From positions 1,736,001 to 1,800,000 of the forward strand of contig NZ_CP062165.1 of the NCBI RefSeq assembly GCF_014844075.1: a stretch of 64,000 bases of DNA, read 5' to 3'. The position numbers were made by a program, and so were the translations under genes. Origin of the DNA: Paenibacillus sp. JNUCC-31 (lineage in GTDB: Bacteria > Bacillota > Bacilli > Paenibacillales > Paenibacillaceae). The notes under the pieces are model-generated. The model saw nothing but the letters and a program-made list of their open reading frames with translations, made no database searches and was not told where the DNA came from. Position 1 is the first letter of the stretch. Every line of letters begins with the position of its first letter. Positions 47,375 through 55,919 of the stretch are shown here, in pieces.

Positions 47375-47406
47375 CAAAGCAGAGCTTGTTTCGAGGCTCT
47401 GCTTTG
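47375..47406 (+). terminator. Hairpin after the LysM-C40 gene
   Basis: A perfect 11-bp stem CAAAGCAGAGC (47375-47385) with GCTCTGCTTTG (47396-47406). There is no T-run after it, so termination is likely but not certain. Confidence 0.55.
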
Positions 47407-47466
47407 GAATGGCATTTAGATTTGTTGGTTTGCAGATTCCGCGCGGATGGATTCTCTCCCGTGAGT

Positions 47467-47593
47467 TTAAGTTTTTTTCACTGGAGTGACTTTATTTAAT
47501 TGAGGTTGATTAGCAACAGGCTGATTCGACAACGCAGGGACTTGTCCGTTACCTGAAATGTCGAGGCGCGCAGTAACAAAGGTCCTCACCCTA
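47467..47593 (-). pseudogene. 3' remnant of a C40 peptidase gene
   Basis: The minus-strand frame ends RTFVTARLDISGNGQVPALS and continues to NKVTPVKKT before TAA (47469-47467). RTFVTAR-x-IS-NGQ is the same as the end of the NlpC/P60 domain in the gene at 55044 (RTFVTARRVISDNGQ). The catalytic part is missing. It indicates another lost C40 gene in the opposite orientation. Confidence 0.65.
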
Positions 47594-47730
47594 TGTACAC
47601 ACCCGATTTAAGATCGTTTTCAGTGCAGTTTTTGAAAATTTACGGGTATCCTGAATATGGGGGCGAACATCATCGTTACCAAGGAGCACTTCAAACCTGC
47701 GAAGTTCCTTTTGTAACATAGCCATTTTCT

Positions 47731-48334
47731 CCCTTCATTCACCTGATTCAAGTGGATAATCGCCTCATTATATGGCTGCCATTAAAAAAGCTCGACCGAA
47801 TACCAAAGTAACCCTCTTCCTACATTCGCTTACATTCGTTCCTAAAGCTCAGGGTGTACAGAATAGCTTGAAACATGCTGATATTATTATTGCAAACAGT
47901 AGTTCATTAAAGAGCAAACTAACCGATCGCTTCCCAACTCAGGCACACAAAATCCGTACAGTTGAACTTGGGGTAGACGTTAATAGGTTTAGACCGCCAA
48001 GTGAATCTGAGTGTAAAATCCTTCGGGCTAAGTATGCCATTGGTAAAACATTTGCTATTCTGTTTGTAGGGCGGGTTATTCCGCGCAAGGGAGTTCCAGT
48101 TTTGCTGAAGGCAACCCATCTTGCCGATCAACAAGTCCCGTTCACCATATTATTGCTGGGAAGGGAAAAGACTCCCATATGAAGAAACTTCGCGAGCAAG
48201 CATCGAAACTTGGCATTTCCGTGTCTTGGATAGGGAAAAACAAAGAGCTTGTTCGTTCATTGGGCGATCACGCACGAACAAATGTTCTTAGTCGGTTTAC
48301 CTGGCGCCAAACAGCGCCAAACAAAGACAGTTAA
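47731..48334 (+). pseudogene. Glycosyltransferase family 4 remnant (CotSA-like)
   Basis: A continuous piece (from 47772) encodes AAIKKARPNTKVTLFLHSLTF through KIRTVELGVDVNRFRP to AILFVGRVIPRKGVPVLLKA. This is the middle of a spore-coat CotSA/YtcC-like GT4 enzyme. The upstream IQVDNR segment is in another frame. After GREK the frame breaks and continues as KKLREQASKLGISVSWIGKN, then most of the C-terminus is deleted. The N-terminal domain is absent. Non-functional. Confidence 0.8.
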
Positions 48335-48426
48335 TCGAAATCTTAATTTGCCGCTCGGTTTAAACTCCTGCCTGTACAAATTCTATCAACTCAACATAGT
48401 ATATGGCAACGGAGGTGGTTCAAAGT

Positions 48427-49104
48427 ATGCTAACTGAAAAACGCAAGCTTGCCAAAGGCACACCGTATGAAACATGGCTTCATCTGTTTCATGGCGAACT
48501 GCCTGGTCCAAATGTTATGATTGTGGCCGGCATCCATGGTAAGGAGGTCGGTAGTATTCGTGCAGCCCAAGAGCTGGTCAAGCAGTTGAGAAATCAGGAG
48601 CTAACCATTAGACGTGGGATTTTGATTGTAGTCCCCATTGCGAACCAGCCTGCCTTCAAAAAAAGAGTGCGCGGAAATCCAGATCTTAATCGTACGTTCC
48701 CGCACGGATCAGACCGAAGGGCAACTCATGAGATGTCCCGCGCATTGTTCGAAATCATGCAAAACTACAATCCGGACTGGTATCTAGATCTCCATGAAGC
48801 GAATGGCTTATCATCAAAAAGCAAGAACGTGCTCGGCCAAACATTAATCACGAACCCAGGTAACGCTGCAGTTCCCACTGTCCAGAAGATCATCAAACAA
48901 ATAAACTCGACCTCCATCCGGCCCTCCCATCATTTTCACATCCGCTTACACAAACTTAAAGGTTCTTCCCGTACTGCAGCAGCCGAACATATTCATGCAA
49001 GATCTGTAACAGTCGAAACATGCTGGAGCCTTAAAATGAATACAAGGATTGAATACCAAACGCTAGTGATCCGACACTTCCTTAGGGAAGCAGGTCTACT
49101 GTAG
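48427..49104 (+). CDS. Succinylglutamate desuccinylase/aspartoacylase family hydrolase
   Basis: The 225-residue M14/AspA-like zinc enzyme has the zinc motif VAGIHGKEVGSIRAA near residue 30 and NPDLNRTFPHG near 85. The third ligand and catalytic region is DWYLDLHEANG near 115, with the general base in SVTVETCW. The ATG at 48427 lies 8 bases after GGAGGTGG; an earlier in-frame ATG at 48403 overlaps nothing useful. The substrate is unknown; relatives hydrolyse acyl-amino acids or peptides. It follows the glycosyltransferase remnant and may belong to the same former cluster. Confidence 0.8.
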   Translation: MLTEKRKLAKGTPYETWLHLFHGELPGPNVMIVAGIHGKEVGSIRAAQELVKQLRNQELTIRRGILIVVPIANQPAFKKRVRGNPDLNRTFPHGSDRRATHEMSRALFEIMQNYNPDWYLDLHEANGLSSKSKNVLGQTLITNPGNAAVPTVQKIIKQINSTSIRPSHHFHIRLHKLKGSSRTAAAEHIHARSVTVETCWSLKMNTRIEYQTLVIRHFLREAGLL

Positions 49105-49110
49105 AAATAG

Positions 49111-49140
49111 AAAGGAATGCTTTGGTTTTGAATTCCTTTA
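49111..49140 (+). terminator. Probable terminator after the AspA-like gene
   Basis: Stem AAAGGAAT (49111-49118) with ATTCCTTT (49132-49139) and a T-rich loop, 6 bp after the stop codon. Confidence 0.5.
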
Positions 49141-49141
49141 T

Positions 49142-49600
49142 TCCGCCTAATGTACTAAGTAAAGCTCGAATAAATAATGCTATGATTCAGCACCTATCAA
49201 AGTCTCCAACATAAAATGTTGTAGTCCATTCTTGAGCTCCTTCGTGACCGCCGGTGACTCCTTTTGACCGTGACGGATCGCATAGGCTGCCGCTGCCTAA
49301 ATAAAGTGGCGATTTAAAAAGTTTGGCAACCCCCCAACTTCAACGGTGCCGAGGGACCCTGACGGTATACAGCTTCTCGGCCTTTTTGCTGCCGTCCGTT
49401 TTTGTCTGCGTCCATCAGCATACTTACTTCCAACTCCTAAAATACATACCGCTTTAACTCACTTGAACGGCTTCATGGTAGCCGTCCCCTAAACTTTCCC
49501 TCAAAACCAATCCACGCTTCTAAAATGTGCTGTTCAGGCGTCAAATGATAGCAGTATACAAGGATCAAGCTCATGCTCCCCTATCAAACAGGATGATCAG
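49142..49600. other. Gene-free stretch
   Basis: Both strands were read. Only short frames without ribosome sites are present, such as the minus-strand AAYAIRHGQKESPAVTKELKNG near 49195-49300, which resembles a protein piece but was not identified. Likely decayed DNA. Confidence 0.4.
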
Positions 49601-49605
49601 AGCTG

Positions 49606-49626
49606 AAAAAACCAACCCCCGGCTGG
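49606..49626 (-). terminator. Probable terminator downstream of the TVP38 remnant
   Basis: On the minus strand CCAGCC-GGG-GGTTGG (one G-T pair) is followed by TTTTTT (49611-49606). Confidence 0.6.
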
Positions 49627-49755
49627 ATTAGTTGTAGGGTAGTTTTTTTTGAATTCATACGCTAATCTGTCATCATGAATCCCAATAATCTGCATTCACG
49701 GCCAATAATATGAGATTAGAGTACCGTTCTTTTGTCCCTTCACTCCTTGTGTCTA

Positions 49756-50392
49756 CTACTCAGCCGTCACCCTGTTATCATGAAGCTTGCGGGATGTCCG
49801 CTTCTTTAGATACCAGGACAATCCGGCGAGGATGGTAAAGAGCATGCAACCGATGATAGCCCAGAACAGCGCCCCTTTCCGAAAGCCTCCGTACATTACG
49901 CTCATGGCTACGGTATGCGGGAGCACACAGAGTGCCGTTGTCAGCACGTAACCGAGTATTTTTACCTTTAGCAACCCTGCGGCGTAATTGACAGCATGAT
50001 ACGGGATGAAGGGGACAAACAGAAGACCTTTAACCTCGTTGGTTCCCAGCCAATCCTTCATTTTGACTAGATACGATTCAACCCGCGTCCCTGTAAAATA
50101 TGAAGAGAACGATCGAGTAAGCCAATAACCCAAGGTGGCTCCGATGATACCCGCTCCCCAATAAGACCCATAGATTTCCAGCACCATAACAGCGGTGATT
50201 TCCCTTGGCAGCGGTAGCATGTTGAGCAGGGTTTGAAACAGCAGCCCAGCGACGAAACCAAGGATACGATATTGGCGTATCAGAGCGATGATTCGCTATT
50301 CGCTCAGCATCCCCTGTTCGAAGCAAATGAATAATGTAGATTACCAAGCCTATCAGCAGCAAAAATCCGAACCATTTCAACGAGTTTTTCAT
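49756..50392 (-). pseudogene. TVP38/TMEM64 family membrane protein broken by a 7-bp duplication
   Basis: The N-terminal frame starts MKNSLKWFGFLLLIGLVIYIIHLL with a membrane helix. The rest of the gene is in another frame (GFVAGLLFQTLLNMLPLPREITAVMVLE) through YWGAGIIGATLGYWL to the end at 49756. The break coincides with two adjacent copies of ATTCGCT (50291-50297 and 50298-50304, plus strand). Removing one copy restores a single frame reading DAERIIALIRQYRILGFVAG. The family (DedA-like) handles lipid scrambling or polyprenyl-phosphate recycling. Confidence 0.85.
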
Positions 50393-51340
50393 GTTTTATA
50401 GACGGCCGACAGCTCGTAACCCGAACTTGGATCTTGACGATACTGCAGCGTCGACAAGATATCCTTTACGATCAGCTCGCCAGCTGCTCCTTGGTAGAAT
50501 CCAGCCATTTTCCCTTGGATCCGGGCGGACAACACCAGTGCCTCAATAAATAGCTGAAGCTGTTCCGCGAGCTGACGGACGTTGGATGAAATCTGGGCAA
50601 TGCCGTTATTCTTAAAGTACAGGGCGTTTTCCCTCTCCTGGCCTCCAAAGGGGCTCAAAATAAAGATCGGAAGTTTCAGGATGACGGCTTCGGATAAAGT
50701 AATCCCCCCGGCTTTCGTCACGATACAGGAGGACGCAGCCATCAGATCTTGGATGTCTTTTACGTATCCAAGGATATTGACCTGTGGATGTTCGGGATAC
50801 AGCGATTTCAATTTGTCAAAGGTATGCTGCTTACGCCCACATACGACCGTGATTTCGTAAGATTGCTGGCCAAGCAGCAGATATATATGCTCGGTGGGCT
50901 GTTGGAAAGCCGTAAATGTGCCTGCCATAATCAAGATCTGTTTACCCTCGGATCCTTCATAGGTAAGAATCGGAGCTACTCCTGTATTATAGAATTGGGG
51001 GCGTACAGGAATGCCAGTGACGCTGACCTCGTCTCCAGCATCTTCGTCTGACGAATCCGTTCAGGCATCGGTTCACCGGGCCGGATGGATTGGAATCTCT
51101 GGTCATGTAATAGCTCAAGCCATAATAATCGAAGCCCAGATGGGACGAGAACGGGCTCATTTGGTACACCTTCGAAAAAAAGGAATTTAACATAGGATGA
51201 GCTTCCTTCATAAGGTCAATGATTTGCACCTGATTGACCTGCAGCATATAAAAATAATGCAATAATGCCGAGGAAACCTGCTGATGGCCGTCTCCAAATC
51301 CGGCTGTCAAAATCAAAATTTTTGGGTGACGGGGAGGCAT
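50389..51340 (-). pseudogene. MGDG-synthase/UgtP-like glycosyltransferase with internal deletion
   Basis: The 5' part reads KILILTAGFGDGHQQVSSALLHYF and FSSHLGFDYYGLSYYMTRD, the MGDG_synth N-terminal domain. The C-terminal half resumes in another frame with VTGIPVRPQFYN and QILIMAGTFTAFQQP. It includes the nucleotide-sugar site MAASSCIVTKAGGITLSEAV and ends KT. The whole stretch is about 315 codons against a usual 370-390, so the missing middle of the protein (including part of the acceptor domain) plus a frame change disable it. Its role would have been diglycosyl-diacylglycerol or related glycolipid synthesis. Confidence 0.8.
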
Positions 51341-51428
51341 GCTTGTTCCCTCCTATGGACACAACAAATTAGCATTGCAGTTTATTTTTATAGCCAGATC
51401 CGGCCAGGATCTTTGCCAAGACTCGACC

Positions 51429-51599
51429 TTAATTTTGCTGACATGAAATATCCTTGCCGGGAACGACCAGAATATGTCCCAAAATAAACCTCTGCTCTTC
51501 CTCGGAAAGGCCGGAACGTTGAATCAGTTGACGAATTTTTGTTTCCAAATCATGCATAGACTCCAAAAACAGATTCATATCCTGTAGCTGGTCATACAT
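51429..51599 (-). CDS. Small helical protein of unknown function
   Basis: A 56-residue frame opening MYDQLQDMNLFLESMHDLETKIRQLIQRSGLSEEEQ with GGGGAG 9 bases before ATG 51599. Mostly amphipathic helix; no membrane part. It does not carry the Spo0E signature. Between two pseudogenes, so its reality rests on the good ribosome site. Confidence 0.4.
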   Translation of the reverse strand: MYDQLQDMNLFLESMHDLETKIRQLIQRSGLSEEEQRFILGHILVVPGKDISCQQN

Positions 51600-51641
51600 G
51601 TTTATCACTCCCCATCGATAATTTCGCTGTTGAATTTTCAT

Positions 51642-51884
51642 TTATGGCTGTTTCCACAGATTCCGGATCGGCTCGCTGGCTGAGGCTCGGCCAAAATACG
51701 ATAGGCCGTACAGGTCTTCCAGTGTCCGAAAAACATTTAAATGGGAGACTTTTTGACTCAATGAGGCTTGACGAACATGATCCCCCACGATGATGGTCGG
51801 AATATGATTCCGGCTGCTGTAATCATCTTTGTCCCAGGTTAGAATCCTGTTGTGGGACTTTGCCCATTCGATATAGTGATCCAT
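51642..51884 (-). pseudogene. C-terminal fragment of a phosphoesterase (PF04185 type)
   Basis: Reads ILTWDKDDYSSRNHIPTIIVGDHVR then SHLNVFRTLEDLYGLSYFGRA. These are the last conserved blocks of the phosphoesterase family that includes acid phosphatases and phospholipase C; the DD pair and HxxxRTxEDxYGL are typical. Only about 80 of 280 or more residues remain, and the catalytic N-terminus is absent. Confidence 0.75.
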
Positions 51885-51917
51885 GTTCTCTTAAAGCGGT
51901 AACTTACGCATTGACGT

Positions 51918-52541
51918 TCACTTCCCTAATTGAATTTGTTCTTCCTTGGTCACGTTCCGGGGCAATATCTTCGATTCGTATTTTTCATACCACCCGAGAC
52001 CTGCTTTAAACGAACGGGAAATGAACGAGAAGCGCTCCGTAAGGCGGTGCACCCCTGCTGCAACTATGATACCGATCAGCGCCCCACCCAATACGTCGAA
52101 CGGATAATGTACACCTGTCCATACTCTGGAGAAAGCAATAGCAGCAGACAAGAGCAGCCAGATGATTCCTTCTTTTCGGCGATATATAACGAAAGATGCG
52201 GCAATGGCAAAAGCTCCGATGGAGTGATCGCTTGGAAACGACGCGTTGGCCGGATGCGGTATCAACTGCAGCACCGTATGGGCTACAAAAGGTCGATCCC
52301 GGTAAAATAGATGGCCGATCACCCAGCTGATCCCAAGCCCGATGAAAACGGAAACGACAGACTCAGCTACCATTTTTCGATTGCTTTCCTTACGACTAAA
52401 CCAATAGACCAATAGACCCACAAAAAATAAATAGAAAGCATATTCCGCCAAAAAACGCATAATAGCATTCAAGGAGGGAGCAGCTTTCCCCCACGCATTA
52501 ATGAAATGAAAAAGCTCATAATCGATTTGACCGATACTCAT
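51918..52541 (-). CDS. bcrC: Undecaprenyl-diphosphatase, BcrC/PAP2 type
   Basis: A 207-residue five- or six-helix membrane phosphatase that recycles undecaprenyl pyrophosphate and confers bacitracin tolerance. The PAP2 signature is complete: YRDRPF (about 80), PSDHSIGAF (about 102) and SRVWTGVHYPFDVLGG (about 140-155). ATG 52541 follows AAGGAG. A direct-repeat operator and promoter (52576-52633) lie upstream, and a two-component system is encoded next to it on the same strand. The intact state amid decayed neighbours suggests selection. Confidence 0.9.
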   Translation of the reverse strand: MSIGQIDYELFHFINAWGKAAPSLNAIMRFLAEYAFYLFFVGLLVYWFSRKESNRKMVAESVVSVFIGLGISWVIGHLFYRDRPFVAHTVLQLIPHPANASFPSDHSIGAFAIAASFVIYRRKEGIIWLLLSAAIAFSRVWTGVHYPFDVLGGALIGIIVAAGVHRLTERFSFISRSFKAGLGWYEKYESKILPRNVTKEEQIQLGK

Positions 52542-52575
52542 TTCTCATACTCCTTCGTCTTATTCTGATCTGTTA

Positions 52576-52633
52576 ATGATAACGATCGATGAAAATAAGC
52601 TTAACGAAAGATAATGAAAATTTAATGAGAATT
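52576..52633 (-). promoter_or_regulatory. bcrC promoter with OmpR-type direct-repeat operator
   Basis: Minus strand: TTCTCAT-N4-TTTTCAT (within 52633-52612), two boxes 11 bp apart, and a third imperfect TTTCGTT 11 bp on. The main box ends 7 bp before TTAAGC (52604-52599), then a 17-bp spacer and TATCAT (52581-52576). The plus strand shows the two 11-mers TAATGAAAATT and TAATGAGAATT back to back. Confidence 0.65.
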
Positions 52634-52654
52634 AGCCTTTCGATTACATCATTA

Positions 52655-54058
52655 TTATGGTACCGTCGGGAAAGACAAGATTACGCAGGTTCCTTCGTCT
52701 TCTACGCTGATGAGAGAAATTTCGCCCTGATAGTGCTGAATGAGATTTTTGGCGATCGCCAGACCCAGACCCGTTCCTCCAATTTCTCTGCTGCGGGCCC
52801 GGTCTACACGGTAAAATCGGTCGAAAACATGCTGGATTTCAGCCGTCGGTATGCCGATTCCATGATCCTGAATGGATATGCGCAACTGTTTTTTTTCTTC
52901 ATAGCTGCGAATGTCGATTTCTTTATGATCCCCTGAATACTTGACCGCATTTTCAATGACGATAAACAGCATTTGTTCGAGGTGAAGTGGATTGATCTTC
53001 ACCATTTTGCCGCTCTTCTCCCCTTTCATACGGAAAGTGAATTCCGGATACAGATCTTTCATCCTACGAAGAGTTTTGGTCAGAAACGGTTCAATCCGAA
53101 TTTGTTCAATATGATTGGTCAAAGTCGAGGACTCCGCCCGCGACAGCGCCAGGAGCCCTTGAACGAGCCCTTTCAGTCTTCGGACTTCCTGAAGCGACGC
53201 CTCCAGCGACTCCTCCAGGACAGCCTGATCTCTTTTTCCCCACCTGTCCAGCAAGTTCAAGTGGCCTTCCAGAATGGTGATGGGCGTGCGCAGTTCATGC
53301 GAAGCATCGTCCACGAACTGCTTTTGCTGGCGGAAGGACACTTCCAGTTGGTCCATCAGCTCATTGAACAGGCTCGCCAGCTGCGATAGCTCATCCCCGT
53401 TTTCGATATTTGCGACGCGTTCCTGAAGCCCGTTTCGCTTCACATTTTGAATGGTGATGGCAAGCGCCTTAACCGGCCGTAAAAACTGCTTGGCGATCGC
53501 CCAGCCGCTGGTAGCGCTAATGCATACGGCCAAAAAGCCCCCGATGACCATGACCCACAGCAGCGTATCGTTAAAATGGTCGAAGGTCTCGAGATTCGTT
53601 GCAATTTCAATCGTTCCAGCTTCGTTGTTGATCATAAGAGGAGCCCGGTATACGAGAATATGGTCCTCCTCATGCCATACATCCTGCAAGGAGTTAATCG
53701 TGCTCGGAAGCGGTTGGACCCAAAGTGGATTAAAATGGTCCGCAGCCAGCAGCAGCTCCATCCCATTTTTATCAATTAGGCGAATCATTTGATTTTTTCC
53801 TAGAACATTTCGCATAAAGGAGTTTGTTTCCGGTGAATGCAGCAATTCCCCGTTAGCCGGCTGATCCTCCAAATAACCATGGACCTGTGACATCATGACA
53901 TGAAGCGCGTCCCGCTCTTGGTTCAGCATCCAGTACTTCAATACCAGGTACTGGGCAAAGTTGTACGTGGCGAACAGCAGAAAAATGAGCATCGTTGCGC
54001 CGATCGTCAGCTTCCATATAACAGGCAGCCGTTTGAGCCAATCCGTTATCCGTTTCAT
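52655..54058 (-). CDS. Sensor histidine kinase (second two-component system)
   Basis: The 467-residue protein has two membrane helices (about 15-35 and 165-190) around an extracytoplasmic sensor of about 130 residues. HAMP, HisKA (phospho-acceptor in DASHELRTPITILEGH) and HATPase_c (EQMLFIVIENAVKYSG; GTGLGLAIAKNLI) follow. It overlaps the regulator gene by 4 bp (ATGA). It is an EnvZ/YkoH-type kinase. The neighbouring bcrC and a C40 peptidase point to cell-wall or bacitracin-type stress as the stimulus; this is inference. Confidence 0.9.
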   Translation of the reverse strand: MKRITDWLKRLPVIWKLTIGATMLIFLLFATYNFAQYLVLKYWMLNQERDALHVMMSQVHGYLEDQPANGELLHSPETNSFMRNVLGKNQMIRLIDKNGMELLLAADHFNPLWVQPLPSTINSLQDVWHEEDHILVYRAPLMINNEAGTIEIATNLETFDHFNDTLLWVMVIGGFLAVCISATSGWAIAKQFLRPVKALAITIQNVKRNGLQERVANIENGDELSQLASLFNELMDQLEVSFRQQKQFVDDASHELRTPITILEGHLNLLDRWGKRDQAVLEESLEASLQEVRRLKGLVQGLLALSRAESSTLTNHIEQIRIEPFLTKTLRRMKDLYPEFTFRMKGEKSGKMVKINPLHLEQMLFIVIENAVKYSGDHKEIDIRSYEEKKQLRISIQDHGIGIPTAEIQHVFDRFYRVDRARSREIGGTGLGLAIAKNLIQHYQGEISLISVEDEGTCVILSFPTVP

Positions 54059-54732
54059 GGCCGCATCACGTATCCCATTCCGCGCACGGTCTGGATGACG
54101 CTTTCTTCTCCGGGAACATCCAGCTTATTCCGCAAATACCGGATGTACACATCGACCACATTCGTTTCTACCAACGAATCGTAGCCCCATACCAAGTCGA
54201 GCAGCATATCTCTCGTTTGGACAAGGTTTGGATGCTTCATAAATATGGCCAACAGGTCGAATTCACGCTTGGTCAGTTCAACAGGGTTACCGCCACGGGT
54301 AACAACTCTGGCATCCAGGTCCACAATGATGTCCCTGAATGTCAGTATTACCCGATTCTGCTGATCCCGCAGCTCGATCCTGCGGAAAATCGCGCGCATG
54401 CGGGCAAGAAGCTCCTCGATGTCAAATGGCTTGGCGATATAATCATCTGCACCGCTGTCGAGGCCTTGCACCCGGTCCTCCAGTCCATCTCTGGCCGTGA
54501 GCATGATCACAGGAGTGCTTTTCACATTCCGGAGCCTGCGGCATACCTCTACCCCATCCAAATGTGGCAGCATAATATCCAGCAGGATCAGATCCCATTC
54601 CTCCTTCAAGGCTAGTTGAAGTCCGCTGGTTCCATCATGGGCAGCACGTACAAAGAATTGCTCATGCTCAAGTTCCAGCTGGATAAAACGCACAAGGCTT
54701 TTTTCGTCTTCTATAATAAGTATCCGTTTCAT
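54055..54732 (-). CDS. OmpR-family response regulator (second two-component system)
   Basis: The 225-residue regulator has a receiver domain with phospho-Asp in LILLDIMLPHLDGVEV and Lys in IAKPFDIEELLARM, and a winged helix (about 130-225; PVELTKREFDLLAIFMKHPNLVQTRDMLLDLVWGYD). ATG 54732 follows GGAGGAG; the upstream frame to 54912 is non-coding. A copy of the operator motif lies only 37 bp upstream (54769-54790), consistent with autoregulation. It is the natural candidate to bind the shared operator in this island. Confidence 0.91.
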   Translation of the reverse strand: MKRILIIEDEKSLVRFIQLELEHEQFFVRAAHDGTSGLQLALKEEWDLILLDIMLPHLDGVEVCRRLRNVKSTPVIMLTARDGLEDRVQGLDSGADDYIAKPFDIEELLARMRAIFRRIELRDQQNRVILTFRDIIVDLDARVVTRGGNPVELTKREFDLLAIFMKHPNLVQTRDMLLDLVWGYDSLVETNVVDVYIRYLRNKLDVPGEESVIQTVRGMGYVMRP

Positions 54733-54768
54733 TGATATCTCCTCCAGGTTACAGCTGCAATGACAAGT

Positions 54769-54790
54769 ATATTCAAATATCATGAGAAAT
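54769..54790 (-). promoter_or_regulatory. Operator copy upstream of the second response regulator gene
   Basis: Minus strand TTCTCAT-N4-TTTGAAT; the 22-bp context matches the C40 gene site at 19 of 22 positions. It is too close to the start codon for a downstream promoter, so it may lie in the leader or overlap a promoter and act negatively. Confidence 0.55.
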
Positions 54791-55000
54791 CGATAAGAAG
54801 ATAGGTGCTGACTCTGATCATCTCTACTAGTTTGGTCATACCCTGAAATTGTAAACAAATGATAATCCTTTATCACATTTTCTGTATAAGAATAACGTCT
54901 ATTGACGTACATTCTAAGAAGCCAGACCGCATTTAGTGGTAGTTTTTCTTACGATATAAGAAAGCCCCAGACTCCGAAGCTTATACTTTCTTATATCTTC

Positions 55001-55031
55001 AAAAAGGCAGAGTCTCGCTTGAGACCCTGCC
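55001..55031 (-). terminator. Terminator of the secreted C40 peptidase gene
   Basis: An 11-bp stem GGCAGGGTCTC/GAGACTCTGCC (one wobble) with a 4-nt loop and TTTTT on the minus strand, 13 bp after the stop. Confidence 0.85.
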
Positions 55032-55043
55032 TTGTAAGTTCTT

Positions 55044-55811
55044 CTAGTGTTCCCCTTGTTGATCCTCTCCATCTGCACTTCCGGAATTTCTCCACTGATG
55101 TTTGGAGGAATGCTTCTGTATATTTGTCGGCTTTTGCAAGGAATCGCTTTGGTCCGATACCGAAGGCGCAGCTGCGGAATTGTCGGCAGAATTCTGCCCA
55201 TTGGAATCTTGGCTGCTTGGATCCTTTCCGTTATTGCTCTGTTCAGCAGCTTGACTTTTTGGTGTCTGCCCGCCGGAAGCCTGTCCATTGTCGGAAATGA
55301 CGCGACGAGCGGTTACAAAGGTGCGATCCCAGGTACTGCCGGAAAAATTGGACACCGTCACGCCAATACCGACTCTGTAGGTATGCAGGACCTGACCGTT
55401 CCCCATATAAATGCCGACATGATTGATGACGCCGTCGTGATTCGTATCGGAGAAAACCAAGTCTCCCTGCTGCAACTGATCCTTGGACACCTGCGTACCT
55501 ACCTGCGATTGCTGTCTTGATGAGCGGGGCAGATCGAAGCCGTTTTGCTTGAAGACATACTGCGTGAATGAGGAACAATCGAATTCGTCCGTTCTTCCGG
55601 AAGGTGCTCCAAACTGGTAGCGAACGCCTAAAAATTGTTTCCCTGTCGAGATGACCCGATCCGCCACGGAGCTACCGGAAACGGAAGCCGCGTGAACCGG
55701 ATGGGTCGGCAGCATCATGCTTCCGGAAAAAGCAATGGAGAGACACAAGCCGATCCCGGTTAAAGTTTTGCCGATCCGGCTCTTTCTGATGATGTTCGTG
55801 TTGTTATCCAT
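55044..55811 (-). CDS. Secreted NlpC/P60 (C40) endopeptidase
   Basis: The 255-residue protein has a signal peptide (about 1-41, ending PTHPVHAA) and a catalytic domain at about 48-172 with Cys79 (DEFDCSSFTQYVF), His131 (GVINHVGIYMG) and a third His143. An 80-residue low-complexity tail follows, rich in Ser, Gln, Asn and Asp. It cuts peptidoglycan stem peptides outside the cell. ATG 55811 follows GGGAGGG. Monocistronic, with an operator copy at 55898-55919 and a strong terminator. Confidence 0.88.
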   Translation of the reverse strand: MDNNTNIIRKSRIGKTLTGIGLCLSIAFSGSMMLPTHPVHAASVSGSSVADRVISTGKQFLGVRYQFGAPSGRTDEFDCSSFTQYVFKQNGFDLPRSSRQQSQVGTQVSKDQLQQGDLVFSDTNHDGVINHVGIYMGNGQVLHTYRVGIGVTVSNFSGSTWDRTFVTARRVISDNGQASGGQTPKSQAAEQSNNGKDPSSQDSNGQNSADNSAAAPSVSDQSDSLQKPTNIQKHSSKHQWRNSGSADGEDQQGEH

Positions 55812-55897
55812 AAAGCCCTCCCTACAATTCGTTTTGGATGGAGTGAAATTCATGCGTGATTAGCACTTCACCCTTCCCCACCAGTTATAGGTGACAG

Positions 55898-55919
55898 AAA
55901 TTAAAATATGATGAGAAAT
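55898..55919 (-). promoter_or_regulatory. Operator copy upstream of the secreted C40 gene
   Basis: Minus strand TTCTCAT-N4-TTTTAAT, 87 bp upstream of the start codon. A TATAAC (55889-55884) lies 8 bp downstream of the box. The 7-bp spacing to a -35 seen at bcrC and the PepSY gene is not kept here. Confidence 0.5.

Noticed and set aside
51429..51599. Spo0E-like phosphatase
   Set aside because: Size and helical character fit, but the characteristic SQELD motif is absent.
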